64,000 bases of DNA from Hydractinia symbiolongicarpus (taxonomy: Eukaryota > Cnidaria > Hydrozoa > Anthoathecata > Hydractiniidae): positions 14,074,001-14,138,000 of the forward strand of contig NC_079876.1 in the NCBI RefSeq assembly GCF_029227915.1. The letters are read 5' to 3'. A program made the translations under genes and the position numbers. Positions 1-12,386 of the stretch are shown piece after piece. The notes beneath the pieces are model-generated. The model had not been told where the DNA came from and did not search any database. It was given only the letters and a program-made list of their open reading frames with translations. The first letter of the stretch is position 1. Each line of letters opens with the position of its first letter.

Positions 1-517
1 AATATCACATAAACAACTAACAGTTGGCAAAGTTGATTCCAAAGTTTTGTAAGAATTTTTCAAGAAATAAAGAGATGCCCACACATGTTTGTCATGGAAA
101 CATGAATGTATTCAGGTCGTTTGAATTATTTTTTTTATTTTTTTTTATGTATGTACAATAACCAAAGCTAAATAATAACATTGCAAGTTTCTGCATAGCT
201 TGCAATATTAATTTTACAATGTCATTCAACATTTTTTTCTCTGCTTATAAACCATGTTTTGTCCACTGATAACACACCCCCATTTTTTAAAAATTTGCCT
301 TCATTTTGTGCCTATTCATGGTCACATCCGCTCAAATTAAAAAGCTACCATACATTTTATTTTCAATATTGTACCTTTGGACCAGTCATCTAAAGTAAAA
401 AATGGTAAGAAACAAAATTTTACTGCTTAAGGCAAACACAAACGCTTTGTTTTTTAAGTATGAATGAAAAAACTAATCACACAACAAAGAATTATTAAAA
501 CAATGAACAGAGCTTAC
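1..517. other. NIPBL intron, no other feature seen
   Basis: AT-rich sequence downstream of the donor at 516-517 on the minus strand. I see no further NIPBL exon here, so the next exon must lie outside the window. Confidence 0.5.
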
Positions 518-3500
518 TTGATTTAGCATTCCAGAATTTTTCATTTTTGCAACTTCAACGCACAGAGATGTAATCAAGGGTCTAGGTAATAATGCTTCTG
601 GAGGGATTTCTGCATCTTCGTTGATATCAAGCTCTCCATCCGCTTCTAATTCTAATTCACGGTCCAAAATTTTATCCATAAGAAATACAAATTTCTTAAC
701 TTCAGCTTTAACCTCTATGCCTAGAATAAGAAAATCAGATCTTGACATTGTTATATATATTATACATTGTGATGTGAGATTTCACTTTGTATTTTATTGT
801 ATACTTTGTCTGTTCTGATTTATAACTAAGGCCTGGTCATGAGTTTTCACCTGGAGTGCGATGCATCGCGACCTACATTTATCAAGGTGCGCGATCATTA
901 TCATGCACCTAAATTTTCTTAGATGCGTGATTTTAAACCTTATAACAAAGCAGCTATCACCATTTAGCATTTTTAGCATAGCAAAGTAACCATAAATTAT
1001 TTAAAATGAAATATTTGTGACTATTTTTTGTTTCGTATTATTATATTGTTGTTCTTCTAGATGCTTTAAATAATCCCTGTCCCTGTGATAAATCGCTACA
1101 AAAATCTACCATTTGTAAAAATACATACGGAAAGCAAAGTGGGTGTTATTGTTACGGAAGAAGCAACCAAGGTTCCGGGCTTAAATTAAATAAAGTCATT
1201 TAAAGAAAACAAATGTTTAACACAATGCTTAAAACTTTTTTTTAGAACAGATTTTTTGTTACATAAAATCAAGTTACATCTAATCAAGTAACGCTAAATA
1301 TGCAATGCCGTCTGAATCGTAATTTCTTTTTTATACTTGTTTTTTCGCCTAAATTTAATTTTTTAACCACAAGCAGATACAAACTAAGTTTAATGGCATT
1401 AATAACAACTAAAAAAAATCGGGTTGCTATTACCCAGGGTAACTTGTTAATGCTTGACCATGATGATTTACCGTCATTAATAGTGGCGCAGTGTTTGGGT
1501 TCACTGCTCATGGAGCTTGCTCTGTGAACGTCCCTCACCCCATAAAATAGTTAAAGCTTTGCAATGTACAAAGTAATGGAAATACCTTTGTTCAAGTCTA
1601 CGCAAGAAAGTCTCATTGTGCGAATGGATGTTTGTATAAAATTTGGCATGGCACATCTATTTTCGGAAGGCACATGGTTCATCACGCACCTAGGTTAAGG
1701 TGGGCGTGTGATCATGCGCCTTATATGACCAGGCCTGCTTGTATCTGTCTTCAAATGCAGGCTAATATTGCGTTGTTATTACACACTTGATTAAAGGAAG
1801 GAAGTTTAACAATAAATGTTTTTGTACAACATACCTTCAATATCAGTTATTTCATTGTGTTTAAGTTTCTTCACAACTTAAAAAAATATGTAGAATAAAA
1901 TTAAAATAAAGAAATTGTGTATATAAAACCCACAACGGAAATCTAAGTTGACTTTTATAACATAAATAAATATGAACCTATCACATATCGATCACGGATA
2001 ATCTGTGCACATATAAGACAAAAATTATGATAGACATATTTCCTTGCAACAGACCTGGCAGCTTTCCAATAGCTGGGGTTGAAAAGGGTAAGGAGTAGTT
2101 CAGCCTTCAAAATAATTATTTTAGGCTAGTTGTATACAAAATGTCACATTTCTAGTTTGGTTAAACATGTACTGTAACTTGTTTCAAAATTGTTATGTGA
2201 AAGTTTTTTGCCCTATTGAAGTTTGAGAGATAAAAACTCTATACATCATCATCATCATTTTTGGCTTAACGTCTGTAACAGGGTGTATTAATGATCCTGT
2301 TCCAATCTAAACTGAATGTATTAGACCTAAACTCAAATTCCTCTGATTCTAGTCTGTTCGTATTACATCCTGCCAAGTCTTTCCCAAGTTGTGTAATACT
2401 TAATTTAAAGTAACTTACCACTACTACCGAAAGATAGATCAGTTTTTTCTCCATCAGATGATAATCTATTGTTTGCTTTTTTGCGTTTTCGAGCCTTCAC
2501 AGAGTCAGCTGAGCTCACAGAGGAAGACTTACTACGAGAACGTTTGCTGCTTCTTCGAACTTCTGGATAATCATTCATGCATTCTTCATTATTTATGGGA
2601 GTCTGTATTCGACAAATTTGTTTTTCCTTATCAGGACTAAAAACTTCTAACGTCTCAATCTCATCATTTCCTTCAAGTCGTTTCACTTTCCGTACTATCA
2701 GTTTAGGGACCTTTAATTCAAATTTTTGATCTTGCAGAGCAGTGCTATTAGGAAGAACGGAGTCTTGTTGTTTATGATTTTGATCATGAACATTTCGATG
2801 AGGTACATTATTAAGTAACTGTCCTTCGCTCGATTCTCTATGTTTCTTATGTAATTTTTTTAACAGAGGAGGTTTAGATAAAGTTAAAACTGGAATTTCG
2901 TGGAAATTTTGACCATCAAAAGACTGAGACTCTGTTAAGTTTCTTCGGACATCATCTGGTTGTGTTAGATGAGACTTGGCTGCTAAAAAAATAATAATAA
3001 ATAATAACATTTTGTCAGTGACTTTGCACATTAACTGGCTGTGTTAGACTCGATTTTACTGGTAATAAAATATGTACATTAAAAAAGGAGAAATCGTTTT
3101 CCTTAAAGGGATCCCAAGGTAATTTTACAAGTTGGACTCACCCGAAAGATTTGCATGAGAAACTCCCAATGACATATTCACTTTTTGTAAAAGTTCATGT
3201 AACCCCAGATATCGTTTTTTGATTATTTGTTTTTCTTTCCACCTTGATGGCCGCTTCGATCTTCTTGTTCGTTAAAAATTTCAGACTAGCTCCAATCCTT
3301 TTTAGTGGCACATGACCCTGTTATGTTATATTTCAGTACCGCTCACAAATGACTTTCATAGCCAAAAAAAATAATATGCTGTCGCGACAAAGTTAAAAAA
3401 AATCAACGTACTTTCCACATCGATCTCGGTACGTATGATTTATGCGTCTCAAATAAAAGTCCTTTGAAATAAAAATCATGCACATTTTATATTTTGTTTG

Positions 3501-6500
3501 ATTGCTATGTGAGAACATATGCAGAATTATTTCTATTTTTTTTAAAAAAAGAAATCGTTCGTTTATTTCACTTTGGAGAGAGAAGTAATAATTAAACGCG
3601 CTACTGAAATATTACGTAACAGGGTCACTTGCCACTAAAAAAGACTGGAGCTAGAACGAAAATTTTTAACAAAGAAAAAGGTCGAAGATAACCAAGATGG
3701 TGGTCGAGCGACAAGAAAAACAAATATTAGAAAAGCTGTATCTAGAGTTACATGAAGTTATAAGAAAAAGTGAATATATCATTTAGCATTTCACATGCAA
3801 ATCTTTCAGGTGAGTCCAACTTGTAAAAGTACCTCGGGATCCCTCTAAAACATGAACTTGTCTCATTAAAATTTTTTTTACATGAAACCTAAGTTGCGTT
3901 GATGAAAAAGCTGAAGTCAAAACTCAAAAAAAAAAAAAATGTCAAAACATAATCAGTCAGATAAATTTTGTCTTACTTCCAGTAGAGGTGCTATGCCTCT
4001 GTCTTCTAGTTTTCAATGGTGAGAAATATTCTTCGGCTTGTTGTCCGGAGGTTGAGATCTAAGTAATTTTTTGAAAAATAAATAAATATTACCAGCTGCA
4101 AAGTTTAATTCAGCCAAAAAGTTAGTTAGCAACAAAATTATAAAATATAAAAATACTCTTGACACCACAGTAAAAGTTCCACACACAGGCTTTCATAACA
4201 AAATATCAAAAAATCCATTTCTAGACATGCACACACATGCCAAATTAGCATCCACAAAGCTACATTTATGACAAGAAAAGAAACAAGTTATTATTACGAA
4301 CATCATGGGAAGATTTAGTTACAAAAGCATGTGTTTATAGACGAAAGAAATTCTTCTTATCAATCACTAATCATTTCTTGCGAATATACAATTTTTTTAG
4401 CAGTTTTTCTGTAGTTTAACAGACGGTTGGTTACTTCTACACTGTGTATTCCTGACAATAAAAACACCACGAAATGTTAAATGGCTGATTTAAACCTCGG
4501 CATATTATTACTTATGCTAATGTATTTTGTAAATACCAAAATAGAGCTAAAATACATACCATGTTGTGATTCTGTGTTGCGGTATTGTATAGATTCTCTG
4601 TAGTTTTTGCCAGTGGCGTTGAAGCTCGTAATTCTGGTTGAGCAGCTGAGCAGCCAAAATTTCTTGTGTGCTCCTGGTTTGACAGCTCTGGCATACGTTG
4701 AAGGTGCTGCAGTTTCTGCTGTTGTTGCGTTTGTTCAAGTTGTTGTTGCTGTTGTTGTTGTATTAGCTTAAGTTGTTGTTGTTGTGAGTAGACATTGGGT
4801 GAGTTTATTACTGGACTTGTCATATTACCATGCATCACTAGAGGACTGTGCATTGACATGTTATTTGCCTAAAAAGAAAAAAAATTGATTATTAAAATAC
4901 TTCGAATTTAAAACTTATGTATAACAAAGGTCAGAATTATATAAGACATGAATGTCTGAAGACGAGTCTGGCCAAAGTAAGATGAGCAACACTAAAAAAG
5001 GTAATATTTCTTATGATTAAAAAATAATTCCTCCAATCAAAAAACCTAAAGATCTCAAAACTTGTGTTTTAACACTGTTATTGTCCATTTCGTTCAAAAC
5101 GTTATTTTGCAGCCTTTTTAATGAAATTAACAACAAACTGTATTTACATTAAAGTACAGCTACTCTTGTGCTGCACTAACACATTGCCTGGTAGTGAGTG
5201 GGATTTGATCTGCAGTCCACAGAACTGGGAGTCGCAGATGAACCCAAGGCTCTGTGTGCAGTTAGTGAAGCCTGCAGATAACTTTATTTTTATTTAATTT
5301 ATGTGTTAACATTTTGGTAGCAATCATATTCCTTTTTCTCATTGCACAGTTTAAGCAGATGTCTAAATATGTAAATGTAAGTACTGTGAGTATTTACTGA
5401 TGTCATTCGTTATGTTGACTTATATCAACACAAATGTAACTTCTTGGTGGAGTAATTAGTATAGCAAATGTGAATTTGTATCATTTTTATAACCACACCA
5501 TGTAAATAAAGGGCATTGTAGTTACAAAACAGAAGCCACTATAAAAAGTTGTTTTAAGTCATTGGGGTTTGTTTCTTGTCACAAGTATACTTTGTTTCAA
5601 TTGTTTACATAAACCATAACATTCACTCACTTTAAAAAACTGCTGAATATGTGGACTCTTCATCGGTGAAGACGATCCTGATGAAAATTGCGATCCTTGT
5701 ATAAGAGGAGAAGCTTGTCCCATATTTGCTGGTTGATGGTAATACAGCATTTGTTGTTGTTGTTGTTGCTGCTGCTGTTGATGGTGCAAAATAAATGCAT
5801 TTCTTTGGTTTGGCGAATAAGCCAACGCAGACATGGCATTAGTTTTGAGTGGTGATCCTAAAGAAATAGACTTTAAAAAGGAGTGTACCCACTTGCAGAG
5901 AAAAATAGGGGACATTAAATGTTTAGTACTGAAAGAGAGTGTGCTGTGATGTTTCAAAAAGTACCTAAGTCAATTTAGTTTACCTACATAATCTGTGACT
6001 TTTCGAAAATTTGAGAAGTGGTTAGTTATGTCTAAAATCATTTGGTTAATATATCAATTAATTTGTATAGAAAAAACACAGAATGTGACTTCGTTTTGTG
6101 TATATGATCTATTTCATTAGAGTTAGTCTTGTAGCATGGAGCAGTTCTGAAAAAAGTCTAAAACTGCCAAAAAATAAATTGTTGGGTTGCTGTAACCTGA
6201 CTTAGTAAGTAAATTGAGTCGATCAGTCAATTGAAATATTCTTACTTTACGTTCTTTTGTAAGTAAATAAAATTACTTCAATACTTTCAGTATTTTTGTC
6301 TAGCTGCAAATGTTCTAGAATACGTTCTGGTTTGGTCATTACGATGTTACAGCTATGGGATCATCTACAAATTTCGTATTGACTTTTATACAGATACACA
6401 ATTTTTTACAGTTTGTAAAAAAATCGTACACAGTTTATATAAAGAAAATCAGTTATACAATAGGAATTTAAGACAACAAATAATAAATGCAAAGGATGAA

Positions 6501-9133
6501 TCTTTAAAAAGAGATTGTATAAAGCTAAATATGTTCTAAAACCATAAAAGCACTATTGTAAAAAACTTAAAAAACGATATTTTGTCCTAAAGTCATCAAG
6601 AAACGATTGTATAAAGCGTAAATGTTGTATTTCAGTTAATTTTTTATTCTTTCTTTAAAAAGTTTGTATAACCATGGGAAAAATAATTTAAAAAAACGTT
6701 TTGAGACAACCACTTATGAAAATTTTGTACATGATCCTTAGGAATTCAATTTATATTTAAATTTTTAAAAATTCTGATATGAAACATTTAAAACCCAACC
6801 TTCATAACTAAAAATTTTCAATCAATGCCTTTTGATACGGTTACTCCAACAACAACCAAATTTTTTTTCAAGAATGGTCTAAATTAACTCTATTATGAGA
6901 TAATAAATTTACCATGGTAAGTATCGAAATGAGGCTGCAAAACTGTTGGACTTTTACTGAGTACTTGCTGAAGAGCTGTTGGCAAATGTGATGGTTCGTT
7001 GAAGTGAGACGGTCGATTGTACATTGAATTTTTGAAATCTCTAAATAGAAAATTAAAAGGAATATATTCCAGTTACTAATTTCTCAAATTATTTCGGCTT
7101 TCAAATTGTACAATGCTAAAACTGTGTTAGTGAACTAGGCTTTCTAATTTACATTGGCAAAGAGGCAGAATCCCGCTCACTGTTTGGCAGTATGTTAGTG
7201 ATGAACAAAGTAGTTCTTCTTCAAAAGTCAGAAAGGTATATAGAAACAAAAAACTTGAAATAGATAGACCCTTAGACAGAACAAATTTAAAACAAACAAT
7301 CAAGAAATTCTTTAAATTTCTCACAGATAAGCATTGTTGACACTACCAAGTAACTGAGTAATGCTTTCCAATTGTATCCCATTGTGCAAAGGTTGGTGTA
7401 TTAATAAATTGGCCTCTGACGCTTGTTGTGCATTGCCAAATATGGGGAGTTCTTTTGTTCCTGATGAAGATGGTAGAGGCAATTCTGATGCAACTAAAAA
7501 CAAAGAAAATTGGAAAATAAAAATAAAGTATGTAGAAGGATCAATCTAGAATTAATACAACACAACGTTTACAGTTATTCTTATCCATGGGCATTGCAGG
7601 CAAACATACAATTGCTAAAAATATTAGACATTGAACAACACACCTAAAAATGCAACTGAACAATGCCTAAAACACTTGATGTGAACTGCTAGTGAAGGCT
7701 ATTAGGAAATTGAAGATTGGCAAGGTTGCAGGAGTATCAGGTATTGTTGCAGAGATGGCAAAAGCATCTGGATATATTGGAGTTGAGCTTATTACAAGTC
7801 TTGCTTATCAGATTAAAAAGGATGGTGCTATTCTGAGTGAGTGGCAGTCGGGTATAATAGTGAAATGTTTCAAGGGCAAGGGTGCTGCATCAGGGTTCTG
7901 TACTTAGTCCTTTGTTGTTTATTCTAGACTTAGAAGCGCTGTTGATGGAGTTCAGAACAGGTTGTCCATGGGAGTTATTGTATGCAGATGATTTGGTTCT
8001 CATAGCAGAGTCAATGGAAGAATTAGTTGAAAAGTTTGAGAAGTGGAAGAAAAGACCAGAAGAGAAAGGGCTAAGGGTGAAAGTCATGATTAGTAGCATT
8101 GCAGCCAAGTGTGACCTTGTAGTTGGAAAGTGGCCTTGTGGAGTTTGCAGGAAAGGGGTTGGTAGTAACTTAATTTTTTGTCAGACTTGCAAGAATTGGG
8201 TACATAAGAAATGCAGTAGTATTGGTGGAAGGTTAAGAGCTGACATTCAGTTTGTATTTAAGCGTTGCAAAGGTCAGATTATAGAGAATGAAGTATTTCC
8301 GGCTTCAATGATGTACAACAGTGGCTCGTTAGAGAAAGTTGAGAACTTCTGTTACTTAAGTGATATGTTAGGCTGTGAAGGAGGTGTTGGAAGAAGTGTT
8401 ACTTGCAGGACAGGTTCTGCTTGGAAAAAGTTTAGAGAGCTACTTCCTTTGTTCACTAGCAGAGTCTTGTCAATTGAGTTAAAAGGTAGGTTGTATGAGG
8501 CCTGTCAAAGAAGTGTTATGTTGTACAGGGACATGGGCAGTGAAGCAGGAAGATCTTAACCGTTTAGAAAGGAATGATATGAGAATGGTTGGGTGGATGT
8601 GTAACGCCAGTCTGAGAGACAGAAAGAGTTCAGATGAGCAAGCAGGCTACGTATCTGTAGAATTAAAGATGTTATCCAGATAAGAAGATTGAATTGGCTG
8701 GGGCACTTGGAAAGAATGGAGGGGATAATTGGGTAAGAAAGTGTAGAGACTTGATTGTTCCTGGGGCAAAGCCCAGAGGCAGACTGAGAAAGACTTGGCT
8801 GGAGGTTATAGGGACAGACTTGATACAGAGGAAGTGAGTTTAGATTTAACACAGTCTAGATCAGATGGGAAGAGGGTCATTAATATACCCCGTCCAATCC
8901 ATGCTAGCATGGAAAACGGATGTTAAGCTGAGAATGATGATGATGATGATAATGCTTCTATACGTGCTAAAATGTTTGTAAAAAATGCTAAATTTGCTTG
9001 CACAATCCCTATAATCCACTAACAATTTTGTTTGATGATGACCTATTATAGTAAAGTGAAAAGACAACTTACTGTCTGTTAAACTGGCTGTTCCTGCCAA
9101 TGTTGCAATCGGCACATTTTCTTTTTTATTCAT
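518..9133 (-). CDS. NIPBL: Nipped-B/NIPBL-like cohesin loader, N-terminal part (gene runs off left edge)
   Basis: This is the SCC2/Nipped-B subunit that loads cohesin on chromatin in the nucleus. Coding exons in gene order are 9073-9133, 7325-7493, 6913-7040, 5631-5857, 4560-4868, 3977-4058, 2419-2982, 1835-1876 and 518-720. All have GT-AG borders and matching phases, giving about 595 codons. Residues 8-20 (VPIATLAGTASLTD area) match the NIPBL N-terminus. Exon 2 (LPLPS...) and exon 3 (LPTALQQVLSKSP) match the MAU2/SCC4-binding region. Exons 4 and 5 carry glutamine runs and exon 7 has a basic Ser/Arg-rich stretch. The last exon has the acidic 'DAEIPPEALL' block found just before the HEAT repeats in NIPBL. 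The HEAT-repeat body is missing because it lies beyond base 1. The start ATG at 9133 follows an acceptor at about 9199, so at least one upstream untranslated exon is likely. Assignment rests on remembered family sequence. Confidence 0.92.
829..1736. mobile_element. Non-autonomous inverted-terminal-repeat element (hAT-like ends)
   Basis: The left end reads AGGCCTGGTCAT and the right end is its exact reverse complement. Inside each end are G/C-rich stretches ('gatgcatcgcgacc', 'gcgcatgatcacacgcc') that stand out from the AT-rich intron. The short ends resemble hAT-type termini (CAGG...). No 8-bp target duplication is visible, so the class is uncertain. It lies in the NIPBL intron between exons 1835-1876 and 518-720. 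ORFs inside show no transposase motif. Confidence 0.55.
2244..2393 (-). mobile_element. 5'-truncated LINE 3' end (diverged copy)
   Basis: On the minus strand this matches the 3' end of the LINE copies at 7.7 and 21.4 kb: the block around 'aagacttggcaggat', then 'taatacaccctg', then 'cgttaagcc' and a TGA/GAT-repeat tail (seen as cat repeats at 2244-2258). It is clearly diverged. It ends about 25 bp from the NIPBL exon at 2419. Confidence 0.7.
3107..3845. mobile_element. Fold-back element with ~240-bp inverted arms
   Basis: The left arm (about 3107-3357) and right arm (about 3595-3845) are inverted copies. The ends read AGGGATCCC(A/G)AGGTA, followed by a shared 'TTTTACAAGTTGGACTCACC' on the inward strand. 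Similarity continues through the block around 'ctccaatc..tttttagtggca' to the centre. Each arm read inward-out ends in an exon-like stretch followed by CAG|GTGAGT, a consensus splice donor. A short Leu/Glu/Lys-rich ORF (starting MVVERQEKQILEK) is open in the right arm. The flanks contain TAA-like bases, but I cannot fix a target duplication. It is probably a non-autonomous DNA transposon that captured or duplicated its own 5' exon. It sits in the NIPBL intron. Confidence 0.75.
7690..8950 (+). pseudogene. LINE copy A: broken reverse transcriptase with PHD finger
   Basis: This is the 3' part of a non-LTR retrotransposon in antisense orientation in NIPBL intron 1. It starts with an RT fingers fragment (KLKIGKVAGVSGIVAEM), then HQGSVLSPL and the palm motif [15 protein letters not shown]4HC3 zinc finger follows (PCGVC, FCQTC, WVHKKC, then a degraded final pair FKRCKG). 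The C-terminal 'WAVKQEDLNRLERN'-type region comes next, then the 3' UTR and a TGA-repeat tail at 8934-8950. Between 'KGKGA' and 'HQGSVLSPL' more than a hundred residues are missing, including the catalytic motif A aspartate. Frameshifts near 7900, 8520 and 8640 break it further. It is dead. Confidence 0.9.
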
Positions 9134-9199
9134 TATTATTGCCTTGTTAGAAACCCACTTGCTTCCTTCTAACTTTTTGGAACATTTAAGTAATAAGAT

Positions 9200-10383
9200 C
9201 TAAAATATATAATGGAATGTTAAGGACAAAAATCATTGTAGACAAAATCATTACTATAAAAATTATTGCAATCCGAAGGTGAGAGGTGACTATATTTTGT
9301 GTTTTGACAATAATTTGATGATTTTGCAGCATAAATTACTATGTATATATTATTATGATTTTTCTGACATTTTTTTTCAATAAACATTTATGACTACCCC
9401 TGCATTTTTTGGATAGCATATTTAGCTTAATGAGTTTCTCGTTCCATTAAACATAAATAAACTACAATTAACGTTGAAATATGTTTGCATTGATTACTAT
9501 TTTTTTACATATTTCAACATTAATTATTGCATTTTGACAAGTTTTTAATAATTTTGCATTGCAATTAATGCAAGTATTTTGCAACACAAGTTATTGCGAT
9601 TATAAGAAATAATATATGCCTGCAATAATTTATGCAACAATAATTTATGTCCGCATCAATTTAAAATATAAAGTAATAGGACTGGTGTTACTTAGACTCT
9701 GGATAAGTCACCCGAAGCAGAAAAATAAAACACTGTAATAAAAACTAGTAACATTCAGTGTTTTTCTGATGTAAATTATCTAGCATAAATATTTAAAATT
9801 TACCTTATGACAATTTTTCTATTTACTTTGTGCATACGCATGAACCCCGATAGCCCACGATGAGTATTTTTTTAACAATCGTGGACGTGAGGATCATGTT
9901 TCGTGGATTACACGAACAAAAATTAAACATTACACAGTGGCGTCCACCATAAAACAACAAAGACCGTATTAGTTTATCAATTAAATCAAAAATAAATAAG
10001 CTAGCTATATAATAGTTTTTAATCGTTAGTGAATCAAACTGCGATCTTAAAAAACATTTCGTTCTTAAACTTTTAAAATGTGATCTAAAAAAACTTCTTT
10101 ATTGCCGTTCTTCATTCTTAAATTTTTAAAACGCGATTTAAAAAAGCATTTCTATCGCTGTTCATCATTCTTAAACTTTTAAAATGCTACCTAAAAAAAC
10201 TTTTCTATCAGTGATCTTCGTTCTTAAATTTTTAAAATGCGATTAAAAAAGAAAGATTAAAGCTAGCTGTATACCCTAGATTGTTTGCATAAGTTAAAAA
10301 AAATATATAACACAAAGAAAGTATAATTATACTTAAACATCCGCAATCATTGTTGAATACACTCTTATTTTTAAAAAAGTTCT
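9200..10383. other. Intergenic/5' region of NIPBL
   Basis: Very AT-rich. At 10046-10250 an imperfect tandem repeat of about 65 bp occurs, with about 3-4 copies of 'gttcttaaacttttaaaatg' plus 'aaaaaactt'. No coding signal is seen. A leader exon and promoter for NIPBL should lie here or upstream, but I cannot place them. Confidence 0.4.
10046..10250. repeat. ~65-bp imperfect tandem repeat
   Basis: The core 'ttcttaaa(c/t)ttttaaaatg' followed by 'c/gatctaaaaaaactt' recurs at spacings of about 60-70 bp, with 'cttcattc' or 'cttcgttc' linkers. Confidence 0.6.
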
Positions 10384-11173
10384 CAGGCCATTTCGTAAGA
10401 ATTTAGGCAGGCGTGCGGTTGATCACACGTCTCAAAAATTCTGCGCGTGCGATCAAAAAAAATTTTTTGACAAAAACATTTCCTTTACCCCTGTACACCG
10501 CACAGGGGCTGCTGTTTTGGCGTAAGGAACATACAAAGTGCAAGTTCCAACAATGTACGGCAAGGAATTTCAACCCGAATACGAAGAAGTCGTAAGCAGA
10601 CTCGTTAATTAAACTTTATTATTACTTGTGGGGCAAACATATATTTAAATTAAATTAAATTACGGAAAGTCGAACGGCCGCTAATAATAATATTGAATAA
10701 ACCTTCGATGAATCATAAAAATTATTATCTAAAAGAATATTTTGTTATTAAAGAAGCCTTTTTTTCTTATTAATGATATTATCTTTTAGTTATTTTAACT
10801 TAAATAATGCTGAATTTCTTTTAAATTCTTCAAAAGACGACCTTACAAAGATTAAAATACTGTTGCATTTTTTTATAAAATCATTAAAATAAAACTCGCA
10901 AAGCCTTAATATAGCCTGGTAGCTGGTAAATGGTAGCAATTAAATTGTGCGATCTATTGTGAGTTCAGTAAAAGAATGATTGTTTATTTTTTGGGTTCAG
11001 TAAAAGAATGATCGTTTATTTTTAGGGTTTATTTAATAAATGTTCTTGTTATAAATACAATAATTTTTAATTATAGCAACGTTTTGCGCGTGCGATGAAT
11101 TGCACGGCTAAACAAATCTGCACGTGTGTGGAGGCGTGCGCGTACGATCGCACGCCTCTCACGAAATGGCCTG
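10384..11173. mobile_element. 790-bp MITE with CAGGCCATTTCGT ends and AGTTCT duplication
   Basis: The left terminus CAGGCCATTTCGT and right terminus ACGAAATGGCCTG are exact inverted repeats. They are followed by related subterminal 'GGCGTGCG' blocks. AGTTCT flanks both sides directly (10378-10383 and 11174-11179), a 6-bp target-site duplication. G/C-rich ends ('gcgcgtgcgat', 'gcacgtgtgtggaggcgtgcgcg') contrast with an AT-rich centre. No transposase ORF. The ends resemble the element at 829-1736. Confidence 0.8.
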
Positions 11174-12289
11174 AGTTCTATTATAAGAAAGTGGTAATGG
11201 CCTCGATAGCTTCGAGAATGATATTGAGACAGATGCATCGCGAAGCCCTCTCGATACAATTTGAAAGTAAAAAAACGTCTATCGCGGATCGAGAATACCG
11301 TCGCGATACGCGAAGCGCGATGTTAAACAACATTTTTCCAGTACTGTATATAGCTAGTTCTGTAGTAAAGAATCATAGCTAAGAATTTACTTATTGGATA
11401 ACTTAGTGTTTTAACCAGATGTTGTATTGACATAAAGTTTTTGAAAAATATAAGTTCATGTTTTGATTTGATTTTTTTCACACGCACTCTCACAAAAGCA
11501 GAACTAATATTCAGGTTTTCTTTCTACATATTCTTTTGAAGTAATATTTTACGTAAGAGGATAACAGCTTGCATACAAAAAATGTGTATTTTGAAAACAA
11601 GTATATACCTCACCTGTCCGGCGTGATAAGAATGATTAAAAAAACTTTAAAACAAACTGGACGACCTCATAATCTTTCTTAAAGAAATTATCCAGAATGT
11701 ATATCAAAGTTTGGGTTTATTTTTCACTAGTTTTTCTTCCTCCTTTGACACACCATGTTCTAATTATGTTTTTTGTTAAACAATTTGGTTTAACTTTAAT
11801 TTTATTTATTTATATATTAATTTAAACGCAACCAGGATACAGGTAGTTTTTCCATTAATATCCAGATCGGTATCCTAACAATACATTCTTATATTCTTGG
11901 CCAAAACGTGTACAATGGAATGTTTTTTCAATAAGGCCATCCTCAAAAATATAATTGGTTAGCGTCACCTGATCGACTCACTTTGAAAGGCAAAAGTCGA
12001 TTCGGGGAGTCGGTAATTTGTTGTTACGTCTGAATGCTATTTCGATAGGGGACTGCACTGCGCTACTCAGTGCTTTATTTTCCTGCTTTGCATTTATACG
12101 GCAATACAAGCGAAAACCATGGGCACGACATTGACTGACAAAAATTGAACTTGAAATGGAGGCTAAAAATACAGCTGGTGTACATTTAAAAGGAATAACA
12201 AAATAAGGCTGCGAAATATAGTATTTTTGTAATTTTTCAGGAAAATTTTTTTATCCGACCAGCCGACCGTCTCACTTTTGTAATTAGAA

Positions 12290-12335
<46 letters not shown>
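12290..12335. repeat. (GATA)n microsatellite
   Basis: About 11 uninterrupted GATA units, next to the 3' end of a SINE. Confidence 0.95.
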
Positions 12336-12386
12336 GTGCATATTTTACATGGCTAGCCTCACAAATATCGAGGGATATACCCTGTC

